Below, piece by piece: positions 18,797-28,294 of a stretch of DNA of 64,000 nucleotides. The notes under the pieces were generated by a model that was not told where the DNA came from, ran no database searches, and was given only the letters and a program-made list of their open reading frames with translations. Both the position numbers and the translations under genes were made by a program. Source of the DNA: Pseudobdellovibrionaceae bacterium (lineage in GTDB: Bacteria; Bdellovibrionota; Bdellovibrionia; Bdellovibrionales; Bdellovibrionaceae); contig JAEUWH010000087.1 in the NCBI GenBank assembly GCA_016785955.1, positions 114,104 through 178,103 of the forward strand, written 5' to 3'. Positions within the stretch are counted from its first letter, which is position 1. Each line of letters starts with the position of its first letter.

Positions 18797-20872
18797 ATGA
18801 GCGATAAGATCAATTTTAGTTCAATTGTACAAAACTGGAAGAACAACAATAACGCTGCCAAAATGCATTGGTCCGGCACGCTCGATGAATATCTAAAGCT
18901 AGTCAAACAAAACCCAAAAATTACACGAAATGCGTTTCAACGAATGTATGACATGATCGTAGAGGCAGGCAGCGAGAAATACATCGATTTCAAAAAAGAA
19001 GTTGTTCGCTATAAATTCTTTGACGATGCTTCGAATAATGGCAAAGACGCTGTTTTTGGAATGGATATCGCACTGATGAAGTTAGTTAACGTACTTCGTG
19101 CGGCAGCTTCTGGATACGGTACCGAAAAGCGCGTAATTCTGCTTCACGGCCCTGTGGGAAGTGCCAAGTCAACAGTCTGCCGTATGCTGAAAAAGGGTTT
19201 AGAGTCTTATGCAAAAACAGACAAAGGCGCTTTGTACACTTTCGAATGGATTGATGAAAAAGAAGAGCTAGATGGTTTGTTAGGAAAAGGAGTCAGAACA
19301 TTTGTAAGCCCAATGCATGAGGAGCCTTTACTTCTGATTCCAGAAGAAATGCGTTCGCAACTGTGCGACGAAATTAATCGCGGACAAGATGGCGATTTCC
19401 GTATGAAGATTGAAGGTGAGTTATCTCCACCATCGCGTTTTATTTTCAAAAGCTTAATGGATAAATACCAAGGTGATATCGAAAAAGTTTTCTCGCATGT
19501 TCGTGTTCGTCGCTTATTCCTTTCTGAAGCCGATCGCATTGGCATTGGAACGTTCCAGCCTAAGGACGAAAAAAATCAGGATTCAACAGAGTTAACTGGT
19601 GATATCAATTATCGTAAAATTGCAGAGTACGGTTCGGATTCAGATCCTCGTGCATTTAACTTTGACGGCGAATTCAATGTGGCTAATCGTGGAATGATCG
19701 AGTTCGTAGAGGTTCTGAAATTGGACGTGGCGTTCTTGTACGATTTGCTAGGGGCATCGCAAGAGCATCGAGTGAAACCAAAGAAATTTGCGCAGACTCA
19801 TATTGATGAAGTGATTATTGGCCATACGAACGAGCCCGAATATCGTCGTCTTCAGGATAACGAGTTCATGGAAGCTCTTCGTGACAGAACGGTTAAGATC
19901 GATATCCCGTACATCACGCGCTGGAAAGAAGAAATTAACATCTACAAAAAAGATTTTAATTCTCAACGCCTCAGAGGGATTTCCATTGCTCCGCACACGA
20001 TCGAGATGGCGGCGATGTGGGCGATCTTGACTCGTTTGGAAAAGCCTAAAAAAGCCAACTTAACTCGTTTACAGAAGTTGAAACTATATAACGGCAAGAC
20101 TCTACCGAACTACACGGAAGATAACGTTAAGGAATTACGTAAAGAGACTATTCGTGAAGGCTTAGAAGGGATTTCGCCTCGTTATATTCAAGACAAGCTT
20201 TCAAACGCGATCGTGAATGCTCAACAAAACAATAAAGGTTCGGTGAACCCGTTCATGGTTATGCTTGAGCTTGAGAACGGTCTGAAGAACCATTCGTTGA
20301 TTTCAAACGAAGAACTTAAGTCTGACTACCGTGAATTAATTGGTGTTGTGAAGCAAGAATACGAAGAAATCATCAAGGGTGAAGTGCAACGTGCGATCAG
20401 CGCGGATGAAAGCGCATTGCAAAGACTGTGTGCGAATTATATCGATAACGTAAAAGCTTTCACTCAGAAAGAACGCGTTCGTAATCAGTTCACGGGTATG
20501 GACGAGGAACCAGACGAGCGTTTAATGCGTTCGATCGAAGAGAAAATTGAAATTCCTGAATCTCGTAAGGACGATTTCCGTCGCGAGATTATGAATTACA
20601 TCGGGGCTCTTTCATTAGAAGGCAAAAAGTTCAATTACAAGATGAACGAACGATTACATAAAGCTTTGGAATTGAAACTATTTGAAGATCAAAAAGATAG
20701 TATCAAACTGACAAGCCTTGTAAGTTCGGTAGTGGATAAAGACACTCAAGAAAAAATTGAAATCGTTAAATCTCGTTTAATCAAAGATTTTGGTTACGAC
20801 GAAATCTCGGCGACAGATGTGTTACATTACGTAGCAAGTATCTTTGCCCGAGGTGACGTTAAGAATAAGTAG
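18797..20872 (+). CDS. prkA: PrkA family serine protein kinase
   Basis: A 691-residue protein of the PrkA/YeaG family. The AAA-like N-terminal domain has a Walker A motif ([10 protein letters not shown], about residues 116-125). The C-terminal half resembles the kinase-like PrkA domain (region [20 protein letters not shown]). In E. coli the YeaG-YeaH-SpoVR proteins act in stress and stationary phase; in spores PrkA is linked to sporulation control. The ATG at 18797 has GGGAG nearby. First gene of a tight prkA-yeaH-spoVR operon (6 and 0 bases apart). Confidence 0.93.
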   Translation: MSDKINFSSIVQNWKNNNNAAKMHWSGTLDEYLKLVKQNPKITRNAFQRMYDMIVEAGSEKYIDFKKEVVRYKFFDDASNNGKDAVFGMDIALMKLVNVLRAAASGYGTEKRVILLHGPVGSAKSTVCRMLKKGLESYAKTDKGALYTFEWIDEKEELDGLLGKGVRTFVSPMHEEPLLLIPEEMRSQLCDEINRGQDGDFRMKIEGELSPPSRFIFKSLMDKYQGDIEKVFSHVRVRRLFLSEADRIGIGTFQPKDEKNQDSTELTGDINYRKIAEYGSDSDPRAFNFDGEFNVANRGMIEFVEVLKLDVAFLYDLLGASQEHRVKPKKFAQTHIDEVIIGHTNEPEYRRLQDNEFMEALRDRTVKIDIPYITRWKEEINIYKKDFNSQRLRGISIAPHTIEMAAMWAILTRLEKPKKANLTRLQKLKLYNGKTLPNYTEDNVKELRKETIREGLEGISPRYIQDKLSNAIVNAQQNNKGSVNPFMVMLELENGLKNHSLISNEELKSDYRELIGVVKQEYEEIIKGEVQRAISADESALQRLCANYIDNVKAFTQKERVRNQFTGMDEEPDERLMRSIEEKIEIPESRKDDFRREIMNYIGALSLEGKKFNYKMNERLHKALELKLFEDQKDSIKLTSLVSSVVDKDTQEKIEIVKSRLIKDFGYDEISATDVLHYVASIFARGDVKNK

Positions 20873-20877
20873 GGCAC

Positions 20878-21972
20878 ATGTCGATTAAAGAAGATCATTC
20901 GCGGTTTAGAGACATCGTTAAAGGTAAAGTTAAAGAGAACTTTAAAAAGTATGTCTCGCAGGGTGAAATGATCGGTAAACGGGAAGATGAATATGTGAAA
21001 ATTCCTCTTCCTCAAATTGACATTCCTAATTTTCGATATGGAGCTAAACAGCAGGGCGGCGTCGGCCAAGGAGATGGTCAGCAAGGCCAAGATGTCGGTG
21101 AGCCGGGTGATGGCCAAGGGCAAGCCGGTAATAATCCTGGCGAACATTTACTTGAGGTTGAATTATCTTTAGATGAATTAGCAGAGATACTAGGCGAGAA
21201 GTTGCAGCTTCCACGTATTGAGCCTAAGGGTAATAAAAATATCGATACGGTGAAGACAAAGTATTCAGGCTTGGCGCCGGTTGGCCCCGAAGGTCTGCGC
21301 CAATTTAAAAATACGTATAAGCAAGCATTAAAGCGGATGATCTCGAGCGGGTTTTATGATCCTCGTGATCCTAAAATTGTGCCGATTCGTCGAGACTTTC
21401 GCTACAAGACATTTAAAAAGATCGTTCAGCCACAAACCAAAGCTGTTGTCATTTATATGATGGACGTTTCTGGTTCGATGGGTGACGAGCAAAAAGAGAT
21501 CGTCCGTTTGGAAAGTTTTTGGATCAATACCTGGCTCAAAAAACATTACAAGGGCCTTGAAACCCGTTTCATTATTCACGATGCAGCGGCCAAGGAAGTG
21601 GACGAGAATACATTCTTTAGGACCAGCGAATCGGGGGGAACATTGATCAGCTCGGCGTATAAACTGTGCCAGCAGATCATTGAAGAAGAGTATCCCGTGA
21701 ATGAGTGGAATATTTATCCGTTTCATTTCAGTGACGGAGATAACTGGTCCGGCGAAGATACGCGTTTGTGCATTAAACTGATTCGCGAATTTTTTATACC
21801 TAAAACGAATGTGTTTTGTTACGGCCAAGTCGAAAGTAAATATGGCTCAGGCCAATTTTTAAAAGATTTACAGAAAGAGTTTCCTGAGAATGAACAAGTG
21901 ATTCTAAGTCAGATTGAAAATCGAGATAAGATTTTAGATTCCATTAAGGATTTTTTAGGAAAAGGAAAATAG
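20878..21972 (+). CDS. yeaH: YeaH/YhbH family VWA-like protein
   Basis: A 364-residue DUF444 protein. The core has a VWA-type metal-binding motif ([14 protein letters not shown], DxSxS, about residues 195-208) and [14 protein letters not shown] Gly/Gln-rich linker ([20 protein letters not shown]) near residues 62-82 separates the N-terminal segment. It starts 6 bases after prkA and its stop abuts the spoVR start. Likely works with PrkA and SpoVR in the same stress pathway; molecular role unknown. Confidence 0.92.
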   Translation: MSIKEDHSRFRDIVKGKVKENFKKYVSQGEMIGKREDEYVKIPLPQIDIPNFRYGAKQQGGVGQGDGQQGQDVGEPGDGQGQAGNNPGEHLLEVELSLDELAEILGEKLQLPRIEPKGNKNIDTVKTKYSGLAPVGPEGLRQFKNTYKQALKRMISSGFYDPRDPKIVPIRRDFRYKTFKKIVQPQTKAVVIYMMDVSGSMGDEQKEIVRLESFWINTWLKKHYKGLETRFIIHDAAAKEVDENTFFRTSESGGTLISSAYKLCQQIIEEEYPVNEWNIYPFHFSDGDNWSGEDTRLCIKLIREFFIPKTNVFCYGQVESKYGSGQFLKDLQKEFPENEQVILSQIENRDKILDSIKDFLGKGK

Positions 21973-23487
21973 ATGGCGAACCTGACTCCCGAACTAGAAG
22001 CAGAACGTAAGAAGATTTGCAAAATTGCCAAAGATGCCGGTCTGGACTGCTTCGAGACGATCTTTGAATTGATCACGTATGATCAAATCAATCAGTTTGC
22101 TGCCTTTGGGGGTTTTCCCGTACGTTATCCACATTGGAAGTTTGGGATGGAGTATGAGCATCTTTCTAAAAGCTATGAATACGGTTTATCAAAAATTTAT
22201 GAAATGGTGATCAACACCGATCCTTGCTATGCCTACTTGATGGAAGGCAATATGCTGATGGACCAAAAATTGGTTATGGCCCACGTATATGGGCATTGTG
22301 ATTTTTTCAAAAACAATGTGTGGTTTGGCAAAACGAACCGTAAAATGATGGATCAGATGGCCAATCATGCCACCCGTATTCGTCGTTATGTTGATCGATA
22401 TGGTTACGAGCGTGTTGAGGAATTCATCGATACGTGCCTGAGTTTGGAAAACTTGATTGATCGTTATAGCCCTTATCATGAGAAATCCAACACACCTCAA
22501 AAACCGGATGCCATAGATGAGACTAGAAATTCAGAGCCAGGGCTTTTGCGAGTCAATCGTCCGTACATGCGTGATTATATCAATCCGCCTGATTTCATCC
22601 GAGAACAAAAAAAGAAACAGGCCGATCTAGAAAGTGCCAAGCGTTCAAAATTTCCATCGGAGCCAGAAAAAGATATTTTAAGTTTCCTTATCCACTACGC
22701 GCCGTTGGAAGAATGGCAGCAAGATGTTTTAAGCATTATTCGTGATGAAGCTTATTATTTTTCTCCTCAGGGTATGACAAAAACGATGAACGAAGGTTGG
22801 GCATCATACTGGCATTCAAAGTTGATGACGGAAAAGATATTGCAAGACTCAGAAATTATCGATTTTGCAGACCATCACTCGGGTACAATGGCTATGGCAC
22901 CGAATGGATATAATCCATATAAAGTCGGCATAGAACTTATGCGTGATATCGAAGATCGTTGGAACAAAGGTCAATTTGGTCGCGAGTGGGACGAGTGTGA
23001 TGATGTCCGTGAACGGAAAAATTGGGATAAGAAACTGGGGCTGGGTCGGCAGAAAATTTTTGAAGTTCGAAAATTCTATAATGATGTGACATTTATTGAC
23101 GAATTTCTTACCGAAGACTTTTGTGTTCGTAACCGACTATTTGTTTACAAATTTAATAAACGAACCAATAAGTTCGAGGTAGATACGCGGGATTTCAAAG
23201 CGATTAAGGCAAAACTTTTGTTTCATATGACAAACTTTGGGCAACCAATCATTCGCATTGAGGATGCTAATTTCGAAAATCGTGGCGAGCTTTTGATGAC
23301 CCATTTGCACGAAGGTATTGATTTGCAGCCAGATTTTATGAACGAAACTCTTAAGAATGTTCAGAAAATTTGGAGTCGTCCGGTAAATCTTGTCACAGCA
23401 ATGGAAGGTGAAGGGTTTCTATATCGATTTGATGGTAAAGAACTCCAAACACATAAAATTACGCCATTGCCTCAGCAAAAAGCTTAG
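21973..23487 (+). CDS. spoVR: SpoVR family protein
   Basis: A 504-residue SpoVR homologue. The family core is clear: GGFPVRYPHWKFGMEYEHLS near residue 45, HVYGHCDFFKNN, MNEGWASYWHSKLM near residue 275 and FADHHSGTMA. The ATG directly follows the yeaH stop (21973). Conserved third member of the PrkA-YeaH-SpoVR operon, required for spore cortex formation in Bacillus and for stationary-phase fitness in other bacteria; its activity is unknown. Confidence 0.92.
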   Translation: MANLTPELEAERKKICKIAKDAGLDCFETIFELITYDQINQFAAFGGFPVRYPHWKFGMEYEHLSKSYEYGLSKIYEMVINTDPCYAYLMEGNMLMDQKLVMAHVYGHCDFFKNNVWFGKTNRKMMDQMANHATRIRRYVDRYGYERVEEFIDTCLSLENLIDRYSPYHEKSNTPQKPDAIDETRNSEPGLLRVNRPYMRDYINPPDFIREQKKKQADLESAKRSKFPSEPEKDILSFLIHYAPLEEWQQDVLSIIRDEAYYFSPQGMTKTMNEGWASYWHSKLMTEKILQDSEIIDFADHHSGTMAMAPNGYNPYKVGIELMRDIEDRWNKGQFGREWDECDDVRERKNWDKKLGLGRQKIFEVRKFYNDVTFIDEFLTEDFCVRNRLFVYKFNKRTNKFEVDTRDFKAIKAKLLFHMTNFGQPIIRIEDANFENRGELLMTHLHEGIDLQPDFMNETLKNVQKIWSRPVNLVTAMEGEGFLYRFDGKELQTHKITPLPQQKA

Positions 23488-23501
23488 ATTACTCTAGGCC
23501 T

Positions 23502-23867
23502 ATGTCATCAAATCTACGTACGGTTTTTTCAACTGATCCTAAAGATAAGGTGAATTGTCCTAACTGTAAAAGAAACTTAACAGAGTGTAAGTGTCTAAAA
23601 CAGGAGATGGTCGACACTTCAAAGATCACAGCTGTTCTGCGCCTAGAAAAGAATGGTCGAGGTGGGAAGATCGTTACGGTTATAGAAAAACTACCTAGAA
23701 ACGAGACATATTTGAAAGAGTTATGCCGTGAAATCAAAGCTAGATGTGCCTCTGGCGGTACCCATCGCTTGACCTCGGATCAGTCAGTAATCGAGATTCA
23801 AGGTGATAAACTAGATATAGTTAAAAAAATTTTGACGCAAAAATCTATTAAGTTTAAGGGTTTTTAA
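23502..23867 (+). CDS. SUI1/YciH translation factor-like protein
   Basis: A 121-residue protein with a C-terminal SUI1 fold (RLEKNGRGGKIVTVIEKLP and KARCASGGTHRLTSDQSVIE), as in the bacterial eIF1-like YciH. Four cysteines near the N terminus (CPNCKRNLTECKC) add a small zinc-ribbon-like element. It starts 14 bases after spoVR and probably ends that operon. Possible role in start-codon selection, inferred from YciH. Confidence 0.85.
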   Translation: MSSNLRTVFSTDPKDKVNCPNCKRNLTECKCLKQEMVDTSKITAVLRLEKNGRGGKIVTVIEKLPRNETYLKELCREIKARCASGGTHRLTSDQSVIEIQGDKLDIVKKILTQKSIKFKGF

Positions 23868-23948
23868 GGTTAAGATAAGCAGAATTTATTCCTTGTAATA
23901 TTAAAGCTTTTGTATTTAAACACAAAGCATAACCACTTAGGTAAACTA

Positions 23949-24629
23949 ATGACTTCAAAGAAAAAAGTACTAATTGTCGACGATTATGAAGAGAGTTGCG
24001 CTCTTTTAAGTGAGATCTTAGAAGAGAGCTACGAGTGTACAGCCACTCAAGATAGTTCTCAAACTTTTGATCTCATTGAAAAAACAAAACCCAATTTAGT
24101 TATTCTTGATTACAAAATGCCAGGCCTGCTTGGTGTGGATGTATGCGCTCAGATTCGAGCGAAAGAAGATACCAAATATGTTCCGGTAATTTTTGTTTCG
24201 GGTGCAGCCACCATTGACGAAAAAATTCGCGCATTCGAAATGGGCGCCGATGATTTCGTTTCTAAACCGTTTCATGTCAAAGAACTTCTTCTGAGAATCA
24301 AACGCTTGATTGATCGTGAAAACGAAGCCGTCAGCGAGCTAGCAGCCTCTAATTTGAAAATGAATTTACTCTCTCGTCGTGTTTATTTGGATGGCTTAGA
24401 GGTTCAATTGACTCCCAAGCAATTTGATATTTTGAAACTTTTGGTCGGCGCGAAGAACAATCTTGTATCTCGTGAAAAATTTCTTGAAGAAATCTGGGGT
24501 GACACCGAAGTAACGTCACGAAATGTGGATAGCCAGATCAATTACCTAAAGCGTAAGATCGAAACGTTTAAAGGTAAAATTTCTGCGGTACCTAGTCTGG
24601 GTTATCGTTTAGATGTTCAAGATAACTAG
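23949..24629 (+). CDS. OmpR/PhoB-type response regulator
   Basis: A 226-residue regulator with receiver domain (KVLIVDDYEES acidic pocket, LVILDYKMPG phospho-acceptor Asp, FVSGAAT, FVSKPF lysine) and a C-terminal winged helix (LTPKQFDILKLLVGAK, YLKRKI, SLGYRL). It binds DNA as a phosphorylated dimer. ATG 23949 is chosen because the receiver begins there; an in-frame ATG at 23910 adds 13 residues without a ribosome site. No adjacent kinase; the terminator at 24656 follows. Confidence 0.9.
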   Translation: MTSKKKVLIVDDYEESCALLSEILEESYECTATQDSSQTFDLIEKTKPNLVILDYKMPGLLGVDVCAQIRAKEDTKYVPVIFVSGAATIDEKIRAFEMGADDFVSKPFHVKELLLRIKRLIDRENEAVSELAASNLKMNLLSRRVYLDGLEVQLTPKQFDILKLLVGAKNNLVSREKFLEEIWGDTEVTSRNVDSQINYLKRKIETFKGKISAVPSLGYRLDVQDN

Positions 24630-24649
24630 AAATTAAATCAATTTATAGA

Positions 24650-25189
24650 TTACTTAAGAGGCCCATGAGAACGGGTCTTTTTTTTTGTTCTTAAATTTTT
24701 AAAAAACGTTTTTAAAAGAAGGGAACTTTCTTCTTTCAGAAGACCTGTTTCCCAAGTGGGTTGATGGTTGAACCGTTTATCATTAAAGACTTGGTACAGG
24801 CTGCAACATGCGCCGGCTTTGGGATCTTCGGTGGCAATATAGACATGGCGAATGCGAGCCTGGATGATTGCGCCCGAGCACATTAGGCAGGGTTCAAGGG
24901 TGATATAAAGGTCGCAGTCGATCAGGCGCCAGGATTTTAGTTTACGAGCCGCTTTTTGGATCGCGATCAATTCAGCGTGTAGGATAGGATTGTTCTTAGA
25001 CTCTCTAAGATTAAACCCTTTGGAGACAAGCTTGTTATCTTTTACAATAAGGGCGCCGACGGGAACCTCGCCCAGGGTTTGTGCCTTGTGGGCTTCTTTT
25101 AGGGCTAATTTCATCCATTCTAATGCGCTTTTGTGCTGTTTGGACGGGGCTTTTGGATTATGGGCCCGCCGAGCTGGGGTTTCCGACAT
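24650..25189 (-). CDS. tadA: tRNA-specific adenosine deaminase
   Basis: A 179-residue deaminase that converts A34 of tRNA-Arg(ACG) to inosine. Zinc-binding motifs are complete: HAELIAI (about 92) and PCLMCSGA (about 122), with the GEVPVGALIV substrate region between. The N-terminal 25 residues (PARRAHNPKAPSKQHKS) are an unusual basic extension. Convergent with the response regulator gene; divergent from rpsU. Confidence 0.92.
   Translation of the reverse strand: MSETPARRAHNPKAPSKQHKSALEWMKLALKEAHKAQTLGEVPVGALIVKDNKLVSKGFNLRESKNNPILHAELIAIQKAARKLKSWRLIDCDLYITLEPCLMCSGAIIQARIRHVYIATEDPKAGACCSLYQVFNDKRFNHQPTWETGLLKEESSLLLKTFFKNLRTKKKTRSHGPLK
24656..24686 (+). terminator. rho-independent terminator of the response regulator gene
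   Basis: Hairpin AAGA..CCC / GGG.TCTT with a two-base bulge and an 8-base loop, followed by nine T residues. It overlaps the 3' end of tadA on the other strand. Confidence 0.55.
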
Positions 25190-25314
25190 CAGTACTCCTG
25201 CAAATAGTGCATAGCATTAAATTGAGATAAGTCAAAGTGTTTGCTTATAGAAAAGGCTTTTGCTATTCCTCACGGGTTACATCTTACATGCATTTGAGAG
25301 GACGGTGATATTAC

Positions 25315-25509
25315 ATGCCATTTGTTAAATTGAGAGACGGAGAAAACTTTGAGTCGGCCTTTAGAAAATTCAAAAAGTCGTGCGAGAAAGCGGGCATCCT
25401 TTCAGAAGTTAAAAAACGCGAACATTTCGAAAAACCAAGCGTACGTTTGAAAAAGAAATCGTTAGCGGCTCGCAAGAGAGCTCTAAAAAAAGCGAAAATG
25501 AGAGACTAG
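25315..25509 (+). CDS. rpsU: ribosomal protein S21
   Basis: A 64-residue basic protein of the small ribosomal subunit: [20 protein letters not shown] and a Lys/Arg-rich tail. Length and sequence are standard. First gene of the classical macromolecular synthesis operon (rpsU, yqeY, dnaG, rpoD), with an attenuator after it. Confidence 0.96.
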   Translation: MPFVKLRDGENFESAFRKFKKSCEKAGILSEVKKREHFEKPSVRLKKKSLAARKRALKKAKMRD

Positions 25510-25532
25510 TCTCACAGACTAAATCAAATATG

Positions 25533-25569
25533 AAACAGCTAAGTTGCAAAACTTGGCTGTTTTTATTTT
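25533..25569 (+). terminator. attenuator/terminator after rpsU
   Basis: Stem AAACAGCTAAGT / ACTTGGCTGTTT (one G-U pair) around TGCAAA, followed by a T-rich run. In this operon such a structure lowers expression of dnaG and rpoD relative to rpsU. Confidence 0.75.
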
Positions 25570-25592
25570 AGTGAAGCAGCCAAGAGGTTCCT

Positions 25593-26039
25593 ATGGAAAT
25601 TCGTGAAAAGTTGATGTCGGACATGAAAGATGCAATGAGGGCCAAAGACTCTGTTAAGCTAGAGGCAATTCGTTTCCTTCAGTCAGCTATCAAATACAAA
25701 GAAGTCGAAGTACGTCCTAACGCCATCACCAGTGATGATGTTCTGGGTGTGATTAAAAAATTAGTTAAACAACGTAAAGAGTCGATCGAGCAGTTCAAAG
25801 CGGCGTCTCGACAGGATCTGGTTGATAAAGAAATGCTGGAACTGAAAGTTCTAGAGGCTTATTTGCCTGCGCAGATGGGCCCCGAGCAAATTGCGGCTAT
25901 CGTGGCAGAGGTAATCGCGCAGATAGGCGCTAAATCCATCAAAGAAATGGGTGCAGTGATGAAAGAAGTCATGGCTAAAACGGCTGGTGCTGCGGATAAT
26001 AAAACTGTCAGTGAAATCATCAAATCAAAGCTCTCTTAG
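25593..26039 (+). CDS. yqeY: GatB/YqeY domain protein
   Basis: A 148-residue YqeY-family protein related to the C-terminal domain of the amidotransferase subunit GatB: LMSDMKDAMRAKDSVKLEAI and LEAYLPAQMGPEQIAAIVAE. It is commonly encoded between rpsU and dnaG. Role probably in tRNA-dependent amidation or tRNA binding, not proven. Confidence 0.92.
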   Translation: MEIREKLMSDMKDAMRAKDSVKLEAIRFLQSAIKYKEVEVRPNAITSDDVLGVIKKLVKQRKESIEQFKAASRQDLVDKEMLELKVLEAYLPAQMGPEQIAAIVAEVIAQIGAKSIKEMGAVMKEVMAKTAGAADNKTVSEIIKSKLS

Positions 26040-26058
26040 CTGAGGGCTTAATTTTTAT

Positions 26059-26113
26059 AAGCCTTCCTTAAGCCTCGATTTGTCTACAAAGACGCGGGTT
26101 TTAAGGAAGGCTT
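26059..26113 (+). terminator. hairpin between yqeY and dnaG
   Basis: Perfect 13-bp stem AAGCCTTCCTTAA / TTAAGGAAGGCTT with a 29-base loop and a short T-rich tail, in the 183-base gap upstream of dnaG. Probably a partial terminator or processing site within the operon. Confidence 0.55.
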
Positions 26114-26222
26114 TTGCTTTACTTGAACTGGGGAAGTATTTCAGAATTAGTAGCAGCGTCGATTTGCGGCGACTATGATTTTGGATCTGGCTTTTAAATT
26201 TTAAAAGAAACTAAAGGCGTTA

Positions 26223-28238
26223 ATGAAATTTTCTCAAGAGTTTATCGAACAAGTTCAAGATGCAAATAATCTGGTCGATATTATTTCTCAATACACTCAG
26301 TTGAAACAGTCCGGTTCGGGTTTAATGGGCCGTTGTCCTTTTCCTGACCACAAAGAAAAAACACCCAGTTTTTCCGTTTCTGAGGCCAAGCAAGTGTATC
26401 ACTGCTTTGGCTGTCAAAAAAGTGGAAATATTTTTACATTTTTAAATCAATATCAGGGAATGTCGTTTCCTCAATCGATGGAGTATCTTGCTGATCGTGC
26501 GGGGATTACGTTGCCCAAGGATACTCAAGATTTTGATGACAAAAATGCGCTCAAGAAAAAAGAAATTTTAAAACTAAACAAGGCCGCGCTTAGTTTTTTC
26601 AATTTGAATCTGGAACGGTCGTTGAAGGATAGTTTAGTTCGTCAGTACATTATCAAGCGTGGTTTGTCGGAAGAAACAATAAAATTATTTCGATTGGGCT
26701 GGACACTGCCCGAATGGGAAACGTTAGCTAGTCATCTTCGGTCGTCGGGATACTCGTTGGATTTGGCGGAAGAGGCGCGTTTGGTGAAACGCAAAACAAA
26801 AGAATCTGGTTTCTATGATATTTTTCGTGAGCGCTTAATTTTCCCAATCACCAATTCTATGGGTGATGTGCTGGCATTTGGTGGCCGCATCTTGGCTCAG
26901 GGTGAGCCAAAGTATTTGAACTCGCCGGAAACTCAGGTTTTTCAAAAGGGAAAAATTTTCTATGGGCTTGAGCAAACAGCTCGTTATATTCGATCCGAGG
27001 ATCAAATCATTATTGTTGAAGGATACATGGACCTGATCTCCTTGTTCCAGAGTGGCATTCGCAATGTCGTGGCTACGATGGGGACTGCCCTGACCTCGGA
27101 TCATGGCCGGGTGATCAAGCGGCTTACGAGAAATGTGGTGGTTCTGTTCGATGGAGATCGAGCGGGAAGGGAAGCGGCTGAGCGCAGTTTGTCGTTGTTG
27201 CTTGAGCAGGACCTTTATCCGCGAGGACTGATCCTACCAGACAGCATGGATCCCGATGACTTTGTTAAAAGTAAGGGTGTTGAGGAGTTAAATCGCCTCA
27301 TTGACCGATCGCCTGACTTGATGAATCTCATATTTATGGAATGGTTGATCGGGTTTGGGGGGGAGCCTAGTGAGAAAATTAAGATTGCGAACAAATTAAA
27401 GCGTGTTTTAGACGTGATTCCTGATTTTCAGTATCGGAAACTTTATGTCGAGCAGTTGGCGCCATTGATGGGAGTTGAGAAAAACTGGCTGCGTGACACA
27501 GTTTTATCTAAGGCGGCGTCACTATCGGTTTCCTCTGTGTCCTCATCCCAATCGCCATTGCAATCTCTCTCGCAAGTCACAAAGAAGAATGGGTCGACAC
27601 CAGCACCAGTATCAAATTCGGTGCCAAAAATTTTGAATAGCGAAGCGGTTTACCAAGTGAAGTCTGCTTCGAAAGTAGAGAAACATTTGCTCTCGCTGAT
27701 TATCAAATCTCGTGCCAATTTTGAATATTTTTTCGCGCAGAATTTAGGGCAGTTCTTGGTGAATCCCCATATGAAAAAACTTTTCAATTTCATTGATCAA
27801 GCCTATAGACAAAGTCCGGAAAAGTTTGATAGGTTGACTAGTCTGTTAATAACTCAAATTGATGATCCCAGTGTTTTGTTTTACAGGACGCCGCTTGAAA
27901 ATCAGCAGGTGAAGAGGGCGAGTCAGGCAAAACAGAGCGAAGTGAGTGAGGCAGATTCGGGGTGGGAATCAGTAGATGCAAACGATACTGCAGTTATCGG
28001 TGGGTCTGGTGAGGTTGAGCCTTCGAATAGCGATGATCAAAGAAGTTTAGAACTCGAGACTAAATTTTTTAATGATGTCGTTAAACGGGTTAAAGAGGAT
28101 TTTTTTAAAGAGAGACTGAAAACGATTTCGCACGAGTTGAAGGTGGGCGCGACACCAGAAAAACTTGAAGAAATGCGAGAGATTCAAAAGTCGTTGAAGG
28201 ATCTTAAAGACAGTAAAGAAAGCGCTGAGAAAATTTAG
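26223..28238 (+). CDS. dnaG: DNA primase
   Basis: A 671-residue primase that makes RNA primers for replication. CHC2 zinc-finger motif (CPFPDHKEKTPSFSV ... YHCFGCQKSGN, about residues 38-66), TOPRIM domain with IIVEGYMDLISLFQSGI and LFDGDRAGREAAERS, and acidic DPDD. The C-terminal 170 residues include a Ser/Gln-rich linker and a helical DnaB-binding tail, longer than usual. ATG at 26223; 56 bases separate it from rpoD. Confidence 0.95.
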   Translation: MKFSQEFIEQVQDANNLVDIISQYTQLKQSGSGLMGRCPFPDHKEKTPSFSVSEAKQVYHCFGCQKSGNIFTFLNQYQGMSFPQSMEYLADRAGITLPKDTQDFDDKNALKKKEILKLNKAALSFFNLNLERSLKDSLVRQYIIKRGLSEETIKLFRLGWTLPEWETLASHLRSSGYSLDLAEEARLVKRKTKESGFYDIFRERLIFPITNSMGDVLAFGGRILAQGEPKYLNSPETQVFQKGKIFYGLEQTARYIRSEDQIIIVEGYMDLISLFQSGIRNVVATMGTALTSDHGRVIKRLTRNVVVLFDGDRAGREAAERSLSLLLEQDLYPRGLILPDSMDPDDFVKSKGVEELNRLIDRSPDLMNLIFMEWLIGFGGEPSEKIKIANKLKRVLDVIPDFQYRKLYVEQLAPLMGVEKNWLRDTVLSKAASLSVSSVSSSQSPLQSLSQVTKKNGSTPAPVSNSVPKILNSEAVYQVKSASKVEKHLLSLIIKSRANFEYFFAQNLGQFLVNPHMKKLFNFIDQAYRQSPEKFDRLTSLLITQIDDPSVLFYRTPLENQQVKRASQAKQSEVSEADSGWESVDANDTAVIGGSGEVEPSNSDDQRSLELETKFFNDVVKRVKEDFFKERLKTISHELKVGATPEKLEEMREIQKSLKDLKDSKESAEKI

Positions 28239-28294
28239 TTTTTAGAAACGCCTAGACATTCTAGATGTTTTCGATTCGAAGGTAAGGGGAGCGA